Shown: positions 9,892-21,370 of the stretch, one piece after another
Numbering within the stretch: the first letter of the stretch is position 1
How the letters are laid out: every line of letters begins with the position of its first letter
From: Mesostigma viride
Taxonomy: Eukaryota; Streptophyta; Mesostigmatophyceae; Mesostigmatales; Mesostigmataceae
DNA: 64,000 bases
Assembly: GCA_009746045.1 (NCBI GenBank)
Contig: RPFO01000132.1
Location: 606,590-670,589 of the forward strand
Direction of reading: 5' to 3'
The notes under the pieces: model-generated
The model's input: only the letters and a program-made list of their open reading frames with translations
Databases searched by the model: none
What the model was told of the DNA's origin: nothing
Program-made: the position numbers and the translations under genes

Positions 9892-11272
9892 ATGGCCCGG
9901 CCCTGCCTTTGCTGCTTGACCAGCACCAGACAGGGTGTGCTGGTGGCCATCCTCGCAATTTTTCTAGCGGTCAGCGGCATCGTGTGGGTCTGTGCCTTAG
10001 GTAAGGCGTTAAGCCCTTATTCCAGTTTCTGTCCAAATGGCACATCATATTAACTGTACTTGCTTCGTCTTGCGCATGCGGACCCCCCCCTTGTTAATGA
10101 TGCGTTGTCCTGACATTAGCTTCGCATGTGCATTAATGGGACGTGTTCCCGATGTGCATATTTCGGCCCATTATTACTTCAACATACAATTTCATGGCGA
10201 TATTAACTATATGAATTAAATGCATTTCCTCTTTCCTTAATCCTTCTAGTTATACCCTTTTTTCATGTTTGGTTGGTGGTTATCCATGTAGGGCATGTGG
10301 CGGTGCAAGAGCGCGCGCGGGTGCCTGCGAAGTTTTCAGTTGTCGCGCCTATCAACCCAGGTAAGCAAGGAGTAGAGGGAAAGACTAAGAATATATTTTC
10401 TGAATTTCTAGGTCATAGTTGTCCTTTTGCACGAGATGGAAGCGTTATGCCATGGGGCTTTATGGTTGGGTAATAGCCCTCCTGAGAACGGCTTGCTCTG
10501 CAACTTTGTTGGTATGTTCATACCTTGTCACGCGGCAATGTGGTGCAGATCTTCATGCATCCACATGGTGGATCACCTTGGCGTTATTGGCACTACATGT
10601 TGGTCTGAGGTAAGGAATCCATGCTACCCTAAAACGACTAATGCACTGAATGCTCCTCTTTCAGTTTCCAGCGGAATACACAATGATGAGTTGTTTCAGA
10701 TACTTCTTGGCGCCACGCGGTGGGCCTAGCCTATTGGGATCTAGCGGAAGCTATTCTTAAGTTAGGGTTTATTTTTGGAGTTATATTGGCAGCCCCATGC
10801 AGCTATGCCTAGACTTGCTTGGCCATTTTGAGGTGCGATCGAGGTAGTTCATAACTTCTTTCTTCGCTGCCCTTTTTCCTTTTGCGCGTTGCTGAGCAGG
10901 GATATGCCGAGGTGCTCTCCTTATGTCCATGTCTGCATTTGGCACAAGGCACAATGCATCGCTCCAAAACGGCAGTCAGTTCGGCGACCCAGGCATCGCG
11001 GTATTGTTCGCCGCCTTCTCGCTCGGCGTAAAGCGGTGCGGCAACGCAAGCATCCTTCCTCACAGCGCGGGGAAAGCATCCCTCCCCCTCCCCCGCCACC
11101 TTCCCCGCAAAGGGAAATAGTGTGGCATATGATACGTTTCGTACGCAGACTATACATCATACGCAGCTTTGCCGTACGGATGTTAAACGTATGCCTACGG
11201 ATACGCGTACTCTTGCGTATTACGTACTCTCACGTATTATCTTTCTCTGCTTCCCCGCCACCCCCACCGCCA

Positions 11273-11304
<32 letters not shown>

Positions 11305-13841
11305 GCCACCTTCTCCGCCACCTTCTCCGCCACTTTCTCCGCCACCTTCCCATGTTGGAGCACCTCCACCTGCGGCAGCGCCGGCACCGATTGGTCAGCA
11401 CGGCGGACAACCGTTTTCCAACGTACGTTGCCCTTCCATGTCGTTATCTCATTTTCCCGTTCGAACTCGCTCATGCTTGGTAGCGACATGGTCTGGAATG
11501 TTCTTGTTGTAAGCATCTTTCCATGATAATGGAGTTATTTGCATATAAGGCAGTTAGTGAGCTTCATAATGGCAACTTATGTTTATGGCGTCCCCAGCTA
11601 ATTGCACCCACCAAATCCATGACTATGTTGTAACTTGTAATTAGTTTCTGAACATCGTGTTTAATTTCTTATGTTGCTGACCCAAAACAGGGAAGTTCAA
11701 GACAAAATCCAACACCAGTGCCCAGTTGTGAAGGCACAAACAAGGCAACCAGGAAAAGGAAGGCCTCCTACAAGTGTGCTCGCAGAGGTATTTCTGGGAG
11801 GCGCTGCTGTGACAACACGGGCACCCATCCGGACAATCCACTTGTGGCCGGCCGTGAACCACTTCAATTCGTTGGCTCTCATTTATACTGCACGGGGTGC
11901 GCGGATGCTGTACGCTCCAAGAAAAGGTACGCCTGGGTATGCGCGTGTTGTTTTTACTCTACATGTCATCAATACATTGAACAACCTTTTTCTGATTTGC
12001 GTCGTTTATCAAGCACAGTCTCTTAGTTGCCTTAGCTTTCATGGTGTTCACCAAGGCCATATCAAATATTGTAGTAGTGCATAATGTAACTCTTTTGGCT
12101 GAATGTTCTTTGGGTTTTGTTGATTGGCCTGTGATTGGTCTTTATGGCCTGCTAGTTTTGGTTTACGGTATGGTTTTGCTTGGAAATAGATTTTTATTCT
12201 ACAGAAGCCTTATTGCAGCGTTTATGGTAGATGAGCCCGTTTGGCAGCCCTATGCCGGGCGTAATCTTATCTTAACCTCGTGGCTTGTCCTTTCCTACTA
12301 GCACATTACTGACAAGCCACACACAACATGGGGTCGCAAGAAAACCTTAGCATAGCGCTCCATGGGGTGTTCATGGCAAGCCCAATGCGTGGTGGCTAAA
12401 TGTTTAACCTTTACTCGGGGGCTCGGCGTGCCATGCTTCCAAGTTCGTTGTCTCTTTTCATTAATATAACTCTCCCCATTTGTTACCCATTTGTCCCGCA
12501 TTGTCTTACATGAATGCTTTGTACTTTGCTGTATTCCGTGTTTGTGGCGTTTCAATATCGAGCAGCACCTTGAGCACTACGGAGATTAACCAATTTATTG
12601 ACGCCCTGAAGCCTTACCCCAATGTTGACTGCGGTCAAATATATGAGACCCCCAAGCTCGCTAATCAGGCGCTCGACAAAGCCAACAAGCAAGAGCTCAA
12701 GAATGGGCCCCTAAATTTTCACGACCTCAACTGGGTGTTGGTGTTTTGCGATAAAGGTCCAAAGCAAAGGGTCCTTTTGCGATCTAGCTTACCAACCAAC
12801 AGAACCGCTGACTATTTGAGCGGCGAGGGCGAAAGGGCAAACTGCAAGCCTCGTTGTAGACGAAACGAGAGCAATGCACAAAAGACATCAAAAGCTTGCG
12901 CCCCGCCTTCGGACGCCCCACTGGATGCCGCCCCGGCTGCCGTGCCCTCTGCCCCGGCTGCGGTGCCCTCCGCCCCGGCTGCCGTGCCCTGCGCCCCGGC
13001 TGCCGTGCCCTGCGCCCCGGCTGCCGTGCCCTCCGCCCCGGCTGCCGTGCCATGCGCCCCGGCTGCCGTGCCTCCGCCCCGGCTGCGGCGCCCTCCGCCC
13101 CGGCTGCCGTGCCCTCCGCCCCGGCTGCGGTGCCCTGCGCCCCGGCTGCTGTGCCCTCCGCCCCGGCTGCGGTGCCCTGCGCCCCGGCTGCTGTGCCCTC
13201 CGCCCCGGCTGCGGTGCCCGACTGCCCGACTGCCCGACTGCCGGACTGCCCGACTGCCCGACTGCCCGACTGCCCGACTGTCGGACTGCCCGACTGCCCG
13301 ACTGCCCGACTTCCCGACTGCCCGACTTCCCGACTGCCCGACTGCCCGACTGCCCGACTGCCCGACTGCCCCACTGCCCGACTGCCCGACTACCGGACTG
13401 CCCGACTGTCCGACTGCCCGACTGCCCGACTGCCCGACTGCCCGACTGCCCGACTGCCCGACTGCCCGACTGCCCGACTTCCCGACTGCCCGACTGCCCG
13501 ACTGCCCGACTGCCCGACTGCCCGACTGCCCGACTTCCGGACTGCCCGACTGTCCGACTGCCCGACTGCCCGACTGCCCGACTGCCCGACTGCCCGACTG
13601 CCCGACTGCCCGACTGCCCGACTGCCCGACTGCCCGACTGCCCGACTGCCCGACTGCCCGACTGCCCGACTGCCCGACTTCCCGACTGCCCGACTGCCCG
13701 ACTGCCCGACTGCCCGACTGCCCGACTGCCCGACTGCCCGACTGCCCGACTGCCCGACTGCCCGACTGCCCGACTGCCCGACTTCCCGACTGCCCGACTG
13801 CCCGACTGCCCAACTGCCCGACTGCCCGACTGCCAACCTAA
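9892..13841 (+). CDS. Cargo gene of the MULE: membrane-anchored, Pro-rich, Cys-motif protein with repeat tail (unknown)
   Basis: Proposed exons are 9892-10000, 10292-10360, 10419-10511, 10549-10609, 10672-10719, 10900-11422, 11691-11926 and 12566-13841. Each has a GT donor and AG acceptor, and together they give one 804-codon frame. The protein begins MARPCLCCLTSTRQG, followed by a membrane segment (VLVAILAIFLAVSGIVWV, ~16-33). A second hydrophobic stretch (WWITLALLALHVGL), a basic region, a polyproline run (11266-11360) and a Cys-rich module (YKCARRG, RRCC, YCTGCADAV) follow. The conserved-looking segment from 12566 (FHDLNWVLVFCDKG) leads into Pro/Ala repeats and the 8-bp minisatellite. I do not recognise it; no DDE transposase motif is seen. 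It may be a captured host gene. Open frame across eight splice-bounded exons supports it; the last exon through the satellite is uncertain. Confidence 0.55.
11250..11362 (+). repeat. CCACCG microsatellite
   Basis: Runs of CCACCG and CCACCTTCTCCG encode the polyproline segment of the MULE cargo gene in its frame. Confidence 0.8.
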
Positions 13842-13845
13842 CGAA
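12936..13845 (+). repeat. Two adjoining minisatellites (~20-bp unit, then 8-bp unit)
   Basis: 12936-13215 is built of a ~20-bp unit (ccccggctgcggtgccctcc and variants). 13216-13845 is about 75 copies of the 8-mer CCCGACTG with occasional T substitutions. Because 8 is not a multiple of 3 the reading repeats every 24 bp (PTARLPDC), and no frame on either strand contains a stop. Open frame here is therefore not evidence of coding by itself. Confidence 0.9.
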
Positions 13846-14876
13846 CTCCCTCTCACTGCGTCTCTCTCTGCTGGGCTTCCTTTTCCCTTTTTCTCCCCCG
13901 TTATTGTATTGTGGTTGTGCATGTGCATGTAATGCCCATATGTACGCAATTAGAAAAAGAGATTCCTGAAGTTTTTCATCCATAGCTTGTCACGAATCAT
14001 TGTTTGTGTGTGGTTGAGTCCAGGGTTCTAAACTCAGTGCTTGTCTATTTGCTCTTAATGCAGGAGGTGGTGACCGAGCTTTCGGCATGAAGATTCCAAG
14101 ACTACCCTGATATTGGAGCATTATCAGCTGGCAGCTGCAAATGCCCAAGGGCTGCAATGGATGGAGCTCTCGAGTTGAAGGGCCCATTATCATAAAGGCC
14201 TGCCTTCACGTTGGCCATGTTACACAGTCATGAATGAATAAATTAATAAACACGTAGACAGCGTCAGCATATTTCCTGATGGAATGGGGAAGGGGGGATG
14301 GGGACAGTCATAAGCTAGCCGCAGTGGTGCAGTATCATGTGTCTTATATGCATACTGCTATAAAACTGGTTGTCTCTTTGATAAAACTGGGCACCTTGAA
14401 AATTTTCCTCGTGGGCTAGCTAGGATCCATGCGACAACTGGATGATTGTGAGGTTCTTCAACATCTACCTGGTCAGTAATTTTGCAGGTGGCCGGCCAAC
14501 ACAAGGTATGCGTTGCTAACATTCAACACATGCATGCGTCTGCTGATTAAATAATGCATACCGATGCTGGTTGACCTTGATAGCTAATTTATTGGCGGAT
14601 CCACACGTCACGTTGCCGTAAGTAATAATCATAAGATGTCATGATTGACTGCGTCAACGAGAGCATACATCCCCATTGGAATGGTTGAGCAATGAGCCCC
14701 GACCAAATTATCAGTCAAACCTTAATTTGGGTTGAAAGAGCGTCAAACACATTCTTGATTGTCCAAATTCTTACTATATGATCTGACGTGCATCCATCCT
14801 CACAATGCCAATGGCCGCTATCTCATGGATGACAGGAACATGTTTCCTGCTCTAAAATTAAATTAAATAAATTATA
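13846..14876 (+). other. 3' region of MULE cargo gene and unassigned MULE interior
   Basis: A good acceptor (tgctcttaatgcag, ends 14062) precedes a short frame GGDRAFGMKIPRLP then stop. This could be an alternative last exon if the minisatellite is spliced out. From 14220 to 14876 I see only non-coding AT-rich sequence. Confidence 0.35.
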
Positions 14877-15350
14877 GCATGCCTCGGTGGGGTGGGCATG
14901 TAGCACCTAGAGTGCTTTCCAATCCCTGTAAGTTGCACAGTGGGAAAGGGGCAAAGACACCTGCGTCCTCACTCATGCCCGAAGGCAGGCCACAGCTGCG
15001 TTCAACGCTCGTTGGACTGCAAACTGTGGGTGTGCTAAAGCTGAAATATGCGCGAGTATGCTGGTATGTTGGCTGCTCTAAGGACCGAGCCACTGATGGC
15101 CAGTGGTGGAATCATCTTGCACGTAGTCTAGCTAGCCAACCCCAACACTGTCCCAAGGTACCTAGCCACAAAGACCCCACTAGCTGCAGGCATGGGTGCC
15201 AACAAAGTGTGATTCGGCTAGGATCGGCTCCCAAACATGCGAGCCATACATGTGTGCTTTACATTTACGCACACACTGACAACCTCAGCCCAGGTCGATC
15301 CACGTTGGTTGACATTAGACAACGTATTGACGCTGTAATTACCAAATAAG
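14877..15350 (-). mobile_element. Diverged family B-like copy inside the MULE
   Basis: Shares with the family B bodies (3262-3450, 4200-4340) the blocks 'agtgctttccaatccctgt', 'catgcccgaaggcaggccac' and 'ctgtgggtgtgctaaa', at visibly lower identity. It lacks the clean hairpin and TTAA tail. Confidence 0.45.
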
Positions 15351-16343
15351 CAAAAAAGCTCACCATGGGCTCAACAATTTTCAGGCACGGCATGTGCACG
15401 GCAGTTGCCTGCACCTATTTTACAATGCACGTCAGTGGTAAAAAGCTTGGTACTGTATTTCATTGATATTTGTAATGCCATCCTTGCCTGCATGTCCCAA
15501 GGGCTACTCTAAAAAAAGAAGAAGCAGTATCAACGACAAGCTTTCTACTTTAGGACACAAGGATCCCTATACAAACACTCATACAAGAACAAACCCAGCA
15601 TTCAACAAACCCATCACCAAATGATACAGTGGTCAGTCACACTCTGCTACACTAAACTTGAAGGATACAGCAACACTAGCAACCTACGCAAAATAAGCAA
15701 GATACTGTGACAGATACATGTGGTCCAGTTCCCAGATACGGGCTGACAGTTCCGCGAGGGCCGACAAGGTGTGCTACCAAGCTTTACGCAGAAAATCAGA
15801 AGAGAAAGGCGCGCACGATGACCCCGTCCAGACGCATTTCCCGGTATATCTCTTCAAGGTCTACTTGGAAACTTGGTAGCGAGGTATGGAGAGGCAATGC
15901 ATAAAAAGCTCGGAAGCTAACGAGAGAAGGCAGGGTGGGGGGAAGAAGACAGGACGGGACGTTGGAGGAACGCATGAGACGGAGGGAGGGAGCGAGCAAG
16001 GGAGGGAGGGAGGGAGAAAAAAACGAGAGAGGGAAAGATTGCCAGACAAAAGATCGATTCGAAGAGGAAACTAAGTGTGCCGACATTACTGCGAGTAGAG
16101 AAAGCAGAATTTTTATTGCTATGGATCCCAGAGACGTCAAAGACTGTTTGTCTCCTACTTTAGACAAATTAGGGTCCGATGATTATACTTTAGAACAACC
16201 ATGGCATTCTCGTCGCCCAACTTCCCGGCTGCGCAATTGCCAGGCAATAGTCACTACTGCATCACAAAGAAACCAGATTTTTGCCACCTTCAAGCGTAAA
16301 TTGCCAGCACCTTGGCAAAAATTATGCAATGATGCCAATTGCA
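15351..16343. other. MULE interior, no gene recognised
   Basis: Contains a purine-rich block (15925-16035, GGGAGGGAGG-like). No supported coding region. Confidence 0.4.
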
Positions 16344-16549
16344 TCCTTGACTGCGCTTGTAGTCAACAAAGAATAGCCAAGTCCTACAGTAATTGGCGCG
16401 GCAGGCCCTTTTTTCCCGCGTAACTCGTGTGCCGGTCCGGCGCGGCGTGGCCTGGGCAGGCGCGTCGGACTTAGTGCGGTGGTGTCCCGGAACCCCGCAC
16501 TCACCCCCGCACTAGAGTTTGTGTCATCAGAGCCAAATTATGCGCTTCC
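16344..16549. repeat. MULE right terminal inverted repeat
   Basis: Reverse complement of 9324-9533, followed immediately by the second CTTGCAAAC at 16550-16558. Confidence 0.9.
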
Positions 16550-16582
16550 CTTGCAAACCTCTATCTATACACTTACAAGAAC
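16550..16582 (+). pseudogene. Penelope-like RT, short middle piece
   Basis: Includes the second TSD copy. In frame with the sequence left of the MULE it reads (LLAN)LYLYTYK, the segment that in Penelope RTs directly follows the GTNCAPLLAN motif. The frame is then lost in an 8.5-kb insertion and resumes at 25119. Confidence 0.75.
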
Positions 16583-17056
16583 GGGGGCTTCGCCCCCGGG
16601 CCCCCGGTAGTAACCAATATTGTGCCTGTCCGGCGTTTGTGGCCGGTCTCCGGCCGGACACGTCACCTACTCTACTACAACCGTCTACGGAACGTGTGCA
16701 CATTTAGGGCCCACTGAACGCGAGCAAATATTCCAGTCCGGGCGACCAACTGGAGTGAAAATCTGTGAAAATCGTACGCTAGTTCCCGGCCAATCGGAGA
16801 TTCTGGAGACATTTGCCCTTCCCATTGCGCTACGGAGATGTGCGACTGAGGCCGTAAGCATTTGTAACCGTTGGGGTAACACAGCGAACACGTCTTGCAC
16901 TTTGTTCACTGTGCGATGTTCAGACGGAGGTACGTGTAAATTACGTATGCGTATATCATTGCTTGTGCGTTAGGTTTAGTTGTGACATTTATTGAGCGTT
17001 ACGGAAGCATTTATATTTCATTGGTAAGGCAGGGAGGACCATGAGCGCGACATTAA
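16583..17056. other. Unassigned insert sequence
   Basis: Begins with a G/C hairpin (gggggcttcgcccccggg) directly after the interrupted RT codons. Contains the phrase 'gctagttcccggccaat', which recurs near 21390, so 16.6-17.0 kb and 21.4-21.5 kb may be parts of one element. No coding region seen. Confidence 0.35.
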
Positions 17057-17499
17057 CACTCCGTCTGTGAACTTATAACGGGTGTGGCCCGTAATTTTTC
17101 GTAGAATGCAGAATCGCGCCAAATGCGGGCGCCGGAGCGTCGCGCCGAATCTGGAAAAACGGTTCGATGGGATCCGAGATCCAATGCTGGGCTATTTGAA
17201 TATATTTTAAATATTTTTTTTGGATAACAAATATTGGTGAATTGCACGTTGCCATCTGAGGGGGTTTGGCTACAAACGTTAACAAAAAAGGGGTGATGAG
17301 ATGGTTCTAAATTGGGGTATGATGATAAAGTTGAGGGCACCAAAAACCTCCTAAACCCAAAAGTACACTACATAATGGACGCTTGGTGAGAAATTCAGCA
17401 TCAATCATGCACAAGCTTCCAAATATCTAGGCACTCAAACCATTACGGGTGACACCCGTAATAAGAACTAGAATGCTCCATTCTAGCCTTTGGGTGTGC

Positions 17500-17850
17500 C
17501 ATTCATGTGGCATGGCCATCTGTGGTACCATGGCACATCCTCTCATTAGAGGATGATATGGTGATGAAATGGGCACATAGGACATGCTTTTGCACAAGAA
17601 ATATTTTACTAAAGCTATCAAATGTAGGGCACAATGAGGGTTCAACCCATAGGTGCACCATGCTATGGGTCAAATGCGCCGTGCATGTGGCATGGCCGTC
17701 TAGTATGGTGTCATGGCACATCCTCTCTATTTTGAAATGATATGGTGTTGAAATGGACACATAGGATGATGCTATTTTACAAGAAATATGATTACTGAAG
17801 CTATCAAATATAGGGCACTTGTTATGAGGGGCCAGCTCATAGCATGCACC
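17500..17850. repeat. Tandem duplication of ~185 bp
   Basis: Two diverged copies share 'catggccatctgtggtacca', 'ggcacatcctctc', 'tgatatggtg', 'acataggacatgctttt', 'aagctatcaaat.tagggcac'. Confidence 0.7.
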
Positions 17851-18792
17851 ATGCTATATAAACAAATGCATAGATAATAACCCACCGCTCGTCGTCCAGC
17901 ACAACTGTCAATGCATAAGACGGCAACACATGTAAATCCACGACGTGGTGCAAGTCCACATTCTGAAAATGTTGAAAAGAAAGGCATCGCCATATCATCA
18001 TCCTAATCATCGTATGTGCCTGTCTGGCAGGCAAACGCATACGACGCAACAATATAGCCTGAGAAACTCATGGCCACGTGCATACCATGAATGTCCGGGA
18101 ACATCGATTAACCGCAAGTATCTTTCGGGCCTTGCGAGGTTTGCCCGCGATACGGTTAGCATGGCAAGGCACGGCATGCTCCCCAAGGGACCGCACACAC
18201 ACATGCACGGCTGGGGCTGTCGCAAAGCACTGCAGGCAGTAATAGCCTGCCATGGGTATTGCATGTTACTACGAGGAATCCACAGCCTCTATATACAAAC
18301 ACGCAAGCGGTTCATGCATTATAATGACAGTTGTGAACTTCCAAGCGCTTAACTTCGCAAACCATGCCCAAATACCTATTCAATTATCAGAGTTTATGAC
18401 AAGGTGTTGCTGTTAAGGTAGCACATGAATAGCTAGCATCAGGCAAGATATGTATACAAGCATGAATGGACACCCATACCCAGTTCTCTAAACCTCTACC
18501 TCGCTTTGGGGGACCGTCTTGCAAGGCTTGCTTGTGACATGGGCAACGTAGCAGCCGGAACTGTCATGCATCTTAGAGAAAGCACCCACGTTTACGCAAC
18601 GGGGCGCAGCCGCGCGCAGAGCTTAGCATTATGCAGTAACCTGCCTTCAGTTGAAGTCACACCGGCCATGTGCCGTGATCACATGTGATAAAAACTGGCA
18701 GATTTACAAACCAAAAGTTGCCATAAACCTTCTCCCAGCCGGATGCAGGTAATCTTCACACGCCTCGACACCCGGAATCATGAAGCGCGCAC

Positions 18793-19300
18793 TAGCTACT
18801 GAAGGTCCCGTCCTCCACGGGCCACCTTTTCTTGAGCATGAAGTACATAACCTCAGCGACACTGCCTGGCCGGGCGAGGTCTTCTCCCACTACGTAAGGT
18901 TCGCTACCCATCGCCTCGAGTGAAATCTGAATTCCTTGCTGCTCCTTGCTCCTTCGACCAAGCAGGACCCTACGTGATAAAGTTGTCTTGATCAATCAAT
19001 CGCCCAACACGGCCGCCAAAAATCCTGATTTAAAGCCGAGGCTCACAGCCCAACCATCAAGGACTGCGGACAGTTCATCGCCAGTGCCAAGATTAGGAGC
19101 ACCCGAGGATACCTCGGCATACGACATCGCGACCGAAGCAGTCGTGACGAAAAGACAGTCTCCTTCTGCAGCCGACGTTGCTAGCATTTGCCTGCATCTG
19201 CACCGTTGTTGGCATTCGGCGGTCCGATTGCAAGCCCAAGAAAGTCCAAAAAAGCACCTTTTTCCATGGGGTGGCCACGGAGCATCTGACATGGGGTGGC
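18793..19300 (-). pseudogene. Coding remnant of unknown gene, minus strand
   Basis: One minus-strand frame is open from 19292 to 18793 except for a TGA at 18996-18998. It ends ARPGSVAEVMYFMLKKRWPV, EDGTFSS and a stop. The composition (mixed hydrophobic and charged, no low complexity) looks like real protein, possibly the last exon of a captured or transposon gene. I do not recognise the family. The reading through the stop is inference. Confidence 0.35.
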
Positions 19301-19465
19301 CGTGAAAATTAGATATTCTTTTAGGCCTTGAAGTCAGCTTTCATCCTATCCAATAAAAAGCGCATTCTGACAATTAGTTCAATAGTAACCACCAATAGAG
19401 TAACCATGCCTCCATTACGGGCCACGCCCGTAATACGGGCCACGCCCGTAATTACAGACGGAGTG

Positions 19466-19844
19466 TTTTCTATTCATCCATTAATTTATCACAACCGGTT
19501 ATACCGTAGGACAATTTACACTAAAGTTGGTCGCCCGGAGTGGAAGCAATATATGCATTGCAGACGTCCGTCCTATAGTCAGCAAAATTGGTGCGAGAGG
19601 TCCCCAGTTCGATTCCGGTCGGATTCATTTGCAGATCGCGTTTTCCGCGTTTTCCGCGGCCTGGCACTGAACGCAAAGGTTTTCACCTTTGCGGAGTGTC
19701 TGATCAGAATATGCATTCATTGAGAATATTAGAGGCGGGTGAGAATGGCATGCAACATAGGGAAATTAAACCCCGAAAAGAAGAACCTGAAATATATGTA
19801 TCAAGGAGACAACCATGTATACCTGGCATTATATAATGCTTTAC
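19466..19844. other. Mixed sequence with an RLE-element 3' UTR fragment (minus)
   Basis: 19710-19790 on the minus strand resembles the 3' end of the minus RLE element next to the palindrome at 53034-53150: both have 'ttgcatgcc', 'ctcacc', 'attctcaatgaat' in the same order. The remainder is unassigned. Confidence 0.45.
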
Positions 19845-20345
19845 CAAAGATGCCCTCTACCTACATGCAGTTTCACCCATGGAGTATCAAAGAGACAACT
19901 GGATGGAGTATGCCCCTTAGATCAACCCCTGTCACGCAGTGCGTTACCAATGATGATAGGTATTGGGCATACGTACATGCAGCTTCACCCATGCCGTACG
20001 CCCCTCAGGTCAACCCCTGGCACGCACCGTGCCTTACCAATGACCGGACAGGTAAGGAGTACCTAGTGCAGTTTCGCCCATGCAGTATGCCCCTGAGATC
20101 AACCCCTGTCACCTTTCTTTCCAGCACAACCCTTTGGTAAGAAACCAAAGCTTGCCACAAGGCCAAATTCAATATACGCATACGCATAATGCAACCTACG
20201 CATACGCAAGATATGTATACACATAACATACAGCCTTACCAATGATACTCCCTACCTGCATGCGTTTCACCCGTGCAGTATGCCCCTCAGATCAACCCAT
20301 GTCACTTTCTTTCCAACACATCCGTTTGCTAAAAATACACAAGCT
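19845..20345 (+). repeat. Degenerate tandem repeat, ~105-bp unit
   Basis: At least four copies of a unit containing 'cttaccaatga', 'ctacatgcagtttcacccatg' and 'agtatgcccctcagatcaac'. Copies begin near 19850, 19955, 20060 and 20235. No coding frame is conserved between copies. Confidence 0.7.
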
Positions 20346-20943
20346 GGTGAGCCTCCAAGCATAGTGAAGCCTCCAAGCACAGTGAAGCCGGTGCTAACTA
20401 AGAAACGTTTAATTGCCTCAATATTTACATACAACTGAGCAGCCTGCAGCAAACACCTTCCAACAAACCACTCAAAAACCACTCGATAAAACCCCGACAG
20501 CCGACATGTTTCGCTTCTTAGCAACGTTATCAACGTGAGGTTATGCCTTCTTTCCCGTCAGATAGCGCCAGATCCCTTGCCATGCCGCCCTGCAGCGCCG
20601 CCGGAGTTTTAATGATGTTATCTACGTTGCATGCCTGTGAGGTGTCAAGGCGCGAGCCACCACAAAAGATGATCCCACCACAAAGTAGATCCCACCACGA
20701 AAGGTATCGTCCCTCGCCCGGGGGCATAAGAAATGGTCCGAATTCTCCCGATTTCTGGCCTGCGCTAGATGTCTCCTTGATAAAAATTTTCCCCCTTCCA
20801 TGCAGGACGCGCATCCCGCGAGACTGGTGGCGCAAACCGATAGTTATGGAAATCTTGACGTAAAGCAGCACACTTTCGACTCAAAGGCCAATATAAACGC
20901 TTCCTTGCCGTTGATTGAATCCCACAACACCTGACTTATCAAA
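20346..20943. other. Unassigned, with a fragment of the 430-bp dispersed repeat
   Basis: 20735-20790 carries 'tctcccgatttctggcctgcgctag' and 'tgtctccttgataaa', matching one end of the repeats at 25720-26290 and 59945-60425. Nothing else recognised. Confidence 0.4.
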
Positions 20944-21370
20944 ATGCACAAACAACATCATTCAACGACCTTCTTTCACGAGTTCGCATGATTTCTCTGC
21001 ATTCCGCATGCTATCGTTGTCTTCGTCCCTTCGTGCCTTCCTTGCATCCGTTAAAATCTGTTGAAATCATTGAAACCAACGCTACCGAGCTGTCCTTTGG
21101 CACGCAGCGACTGCGGTCGCCACGACACGCAAAAACCAGGCAGCAACCGGGCAACCTGCACAAACAACACCATTAAATGACCTTCTTTAATGGAAATCGT
21201 GCGAATTCTCTGAATTCCGCATGCTATCCTTGTCTTCGTCCCATCGTGCACTCGTTGCGTCCGTTGAAATTATTGAAACAAACCCTTAACGAGCTGTCCT
21301 CTGGCACGCAGCGACTGCGCAGTCGACATGCAAAGTGACGAACCAACACGCAGCGACTGGGCAACAATGC
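20944..21370 (+). repeat. Tandem duplication of ~213 bp
   Basis: Two copies (20944-21157 and 21158-21370) share 'cacaaacaac', 'tccgcatgctatc.ttgtcttcgtccc', 'ccgttgaaat.attgaaac' and 'ggcacgcagcgactgcg'. They are diverged, so the duplication is old. Confidence 0.75.

Larger units (their letters stand above)
9324..16549. mobile_element. Mutator-like element (MULE) with long TIRs
   Basis: 7226-bp element bounded by inverted repeats of about 205-210 bp (9324-9533 and 16344-16549) that begin GGAAGCGCATAATTTGGCTC and differ by only a few bases. It is flanked by the 9-bp duplication CTTGCAAAC. Long TIRs with a 9-bp TSD are diagnostic of the Mutator superfamily. Removing it and one TSD copy restores the Penelope RT frame (LLAN followed by LYLYTYK), so it inserted into that element. 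No MURA-type transposase is recognisable. The interior carries an unrelated spliced gene, so this looks like a non-autonomous or cargo-carrying MULE. Confidence 0.9.
17057..19465. mobile_element. Putative TIR DNA element (2.4 kb)
   Basis: Starts CACTCCGTCTGT and ends with the exact complement (ACAGACGGAGTG, 19454-19465). Inside each end is a hairpin motif of the form ACGGGYGTGGCCCGTAAT (17080-17095; two copies at 19414-19453), and a related motif lies near 17441. No clear target duplication was found. The interior holds a tandem repeat (17500-17850) and a minus-strand coding remnant (18793-19300). Confidence 0.55.

Noticed and set aside
12936-13845. Possible CRISPR-like array because of the regular short repeats
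   Set aside because: The 8-bp units are directly adjacent with no unique spacers; this is a minisatellite in a eukaryotic genome.
19562-19630. tRNA-like sequence with a B-box match (gttcgattc) and a pairable acceptor (tccgtcc / ggtcgga)
   Set aside because: Only ~57 nt between the acceptor arms, no anticodon arm, a poor A box and a mismatched T stem. At most a tRNA-derived relic.
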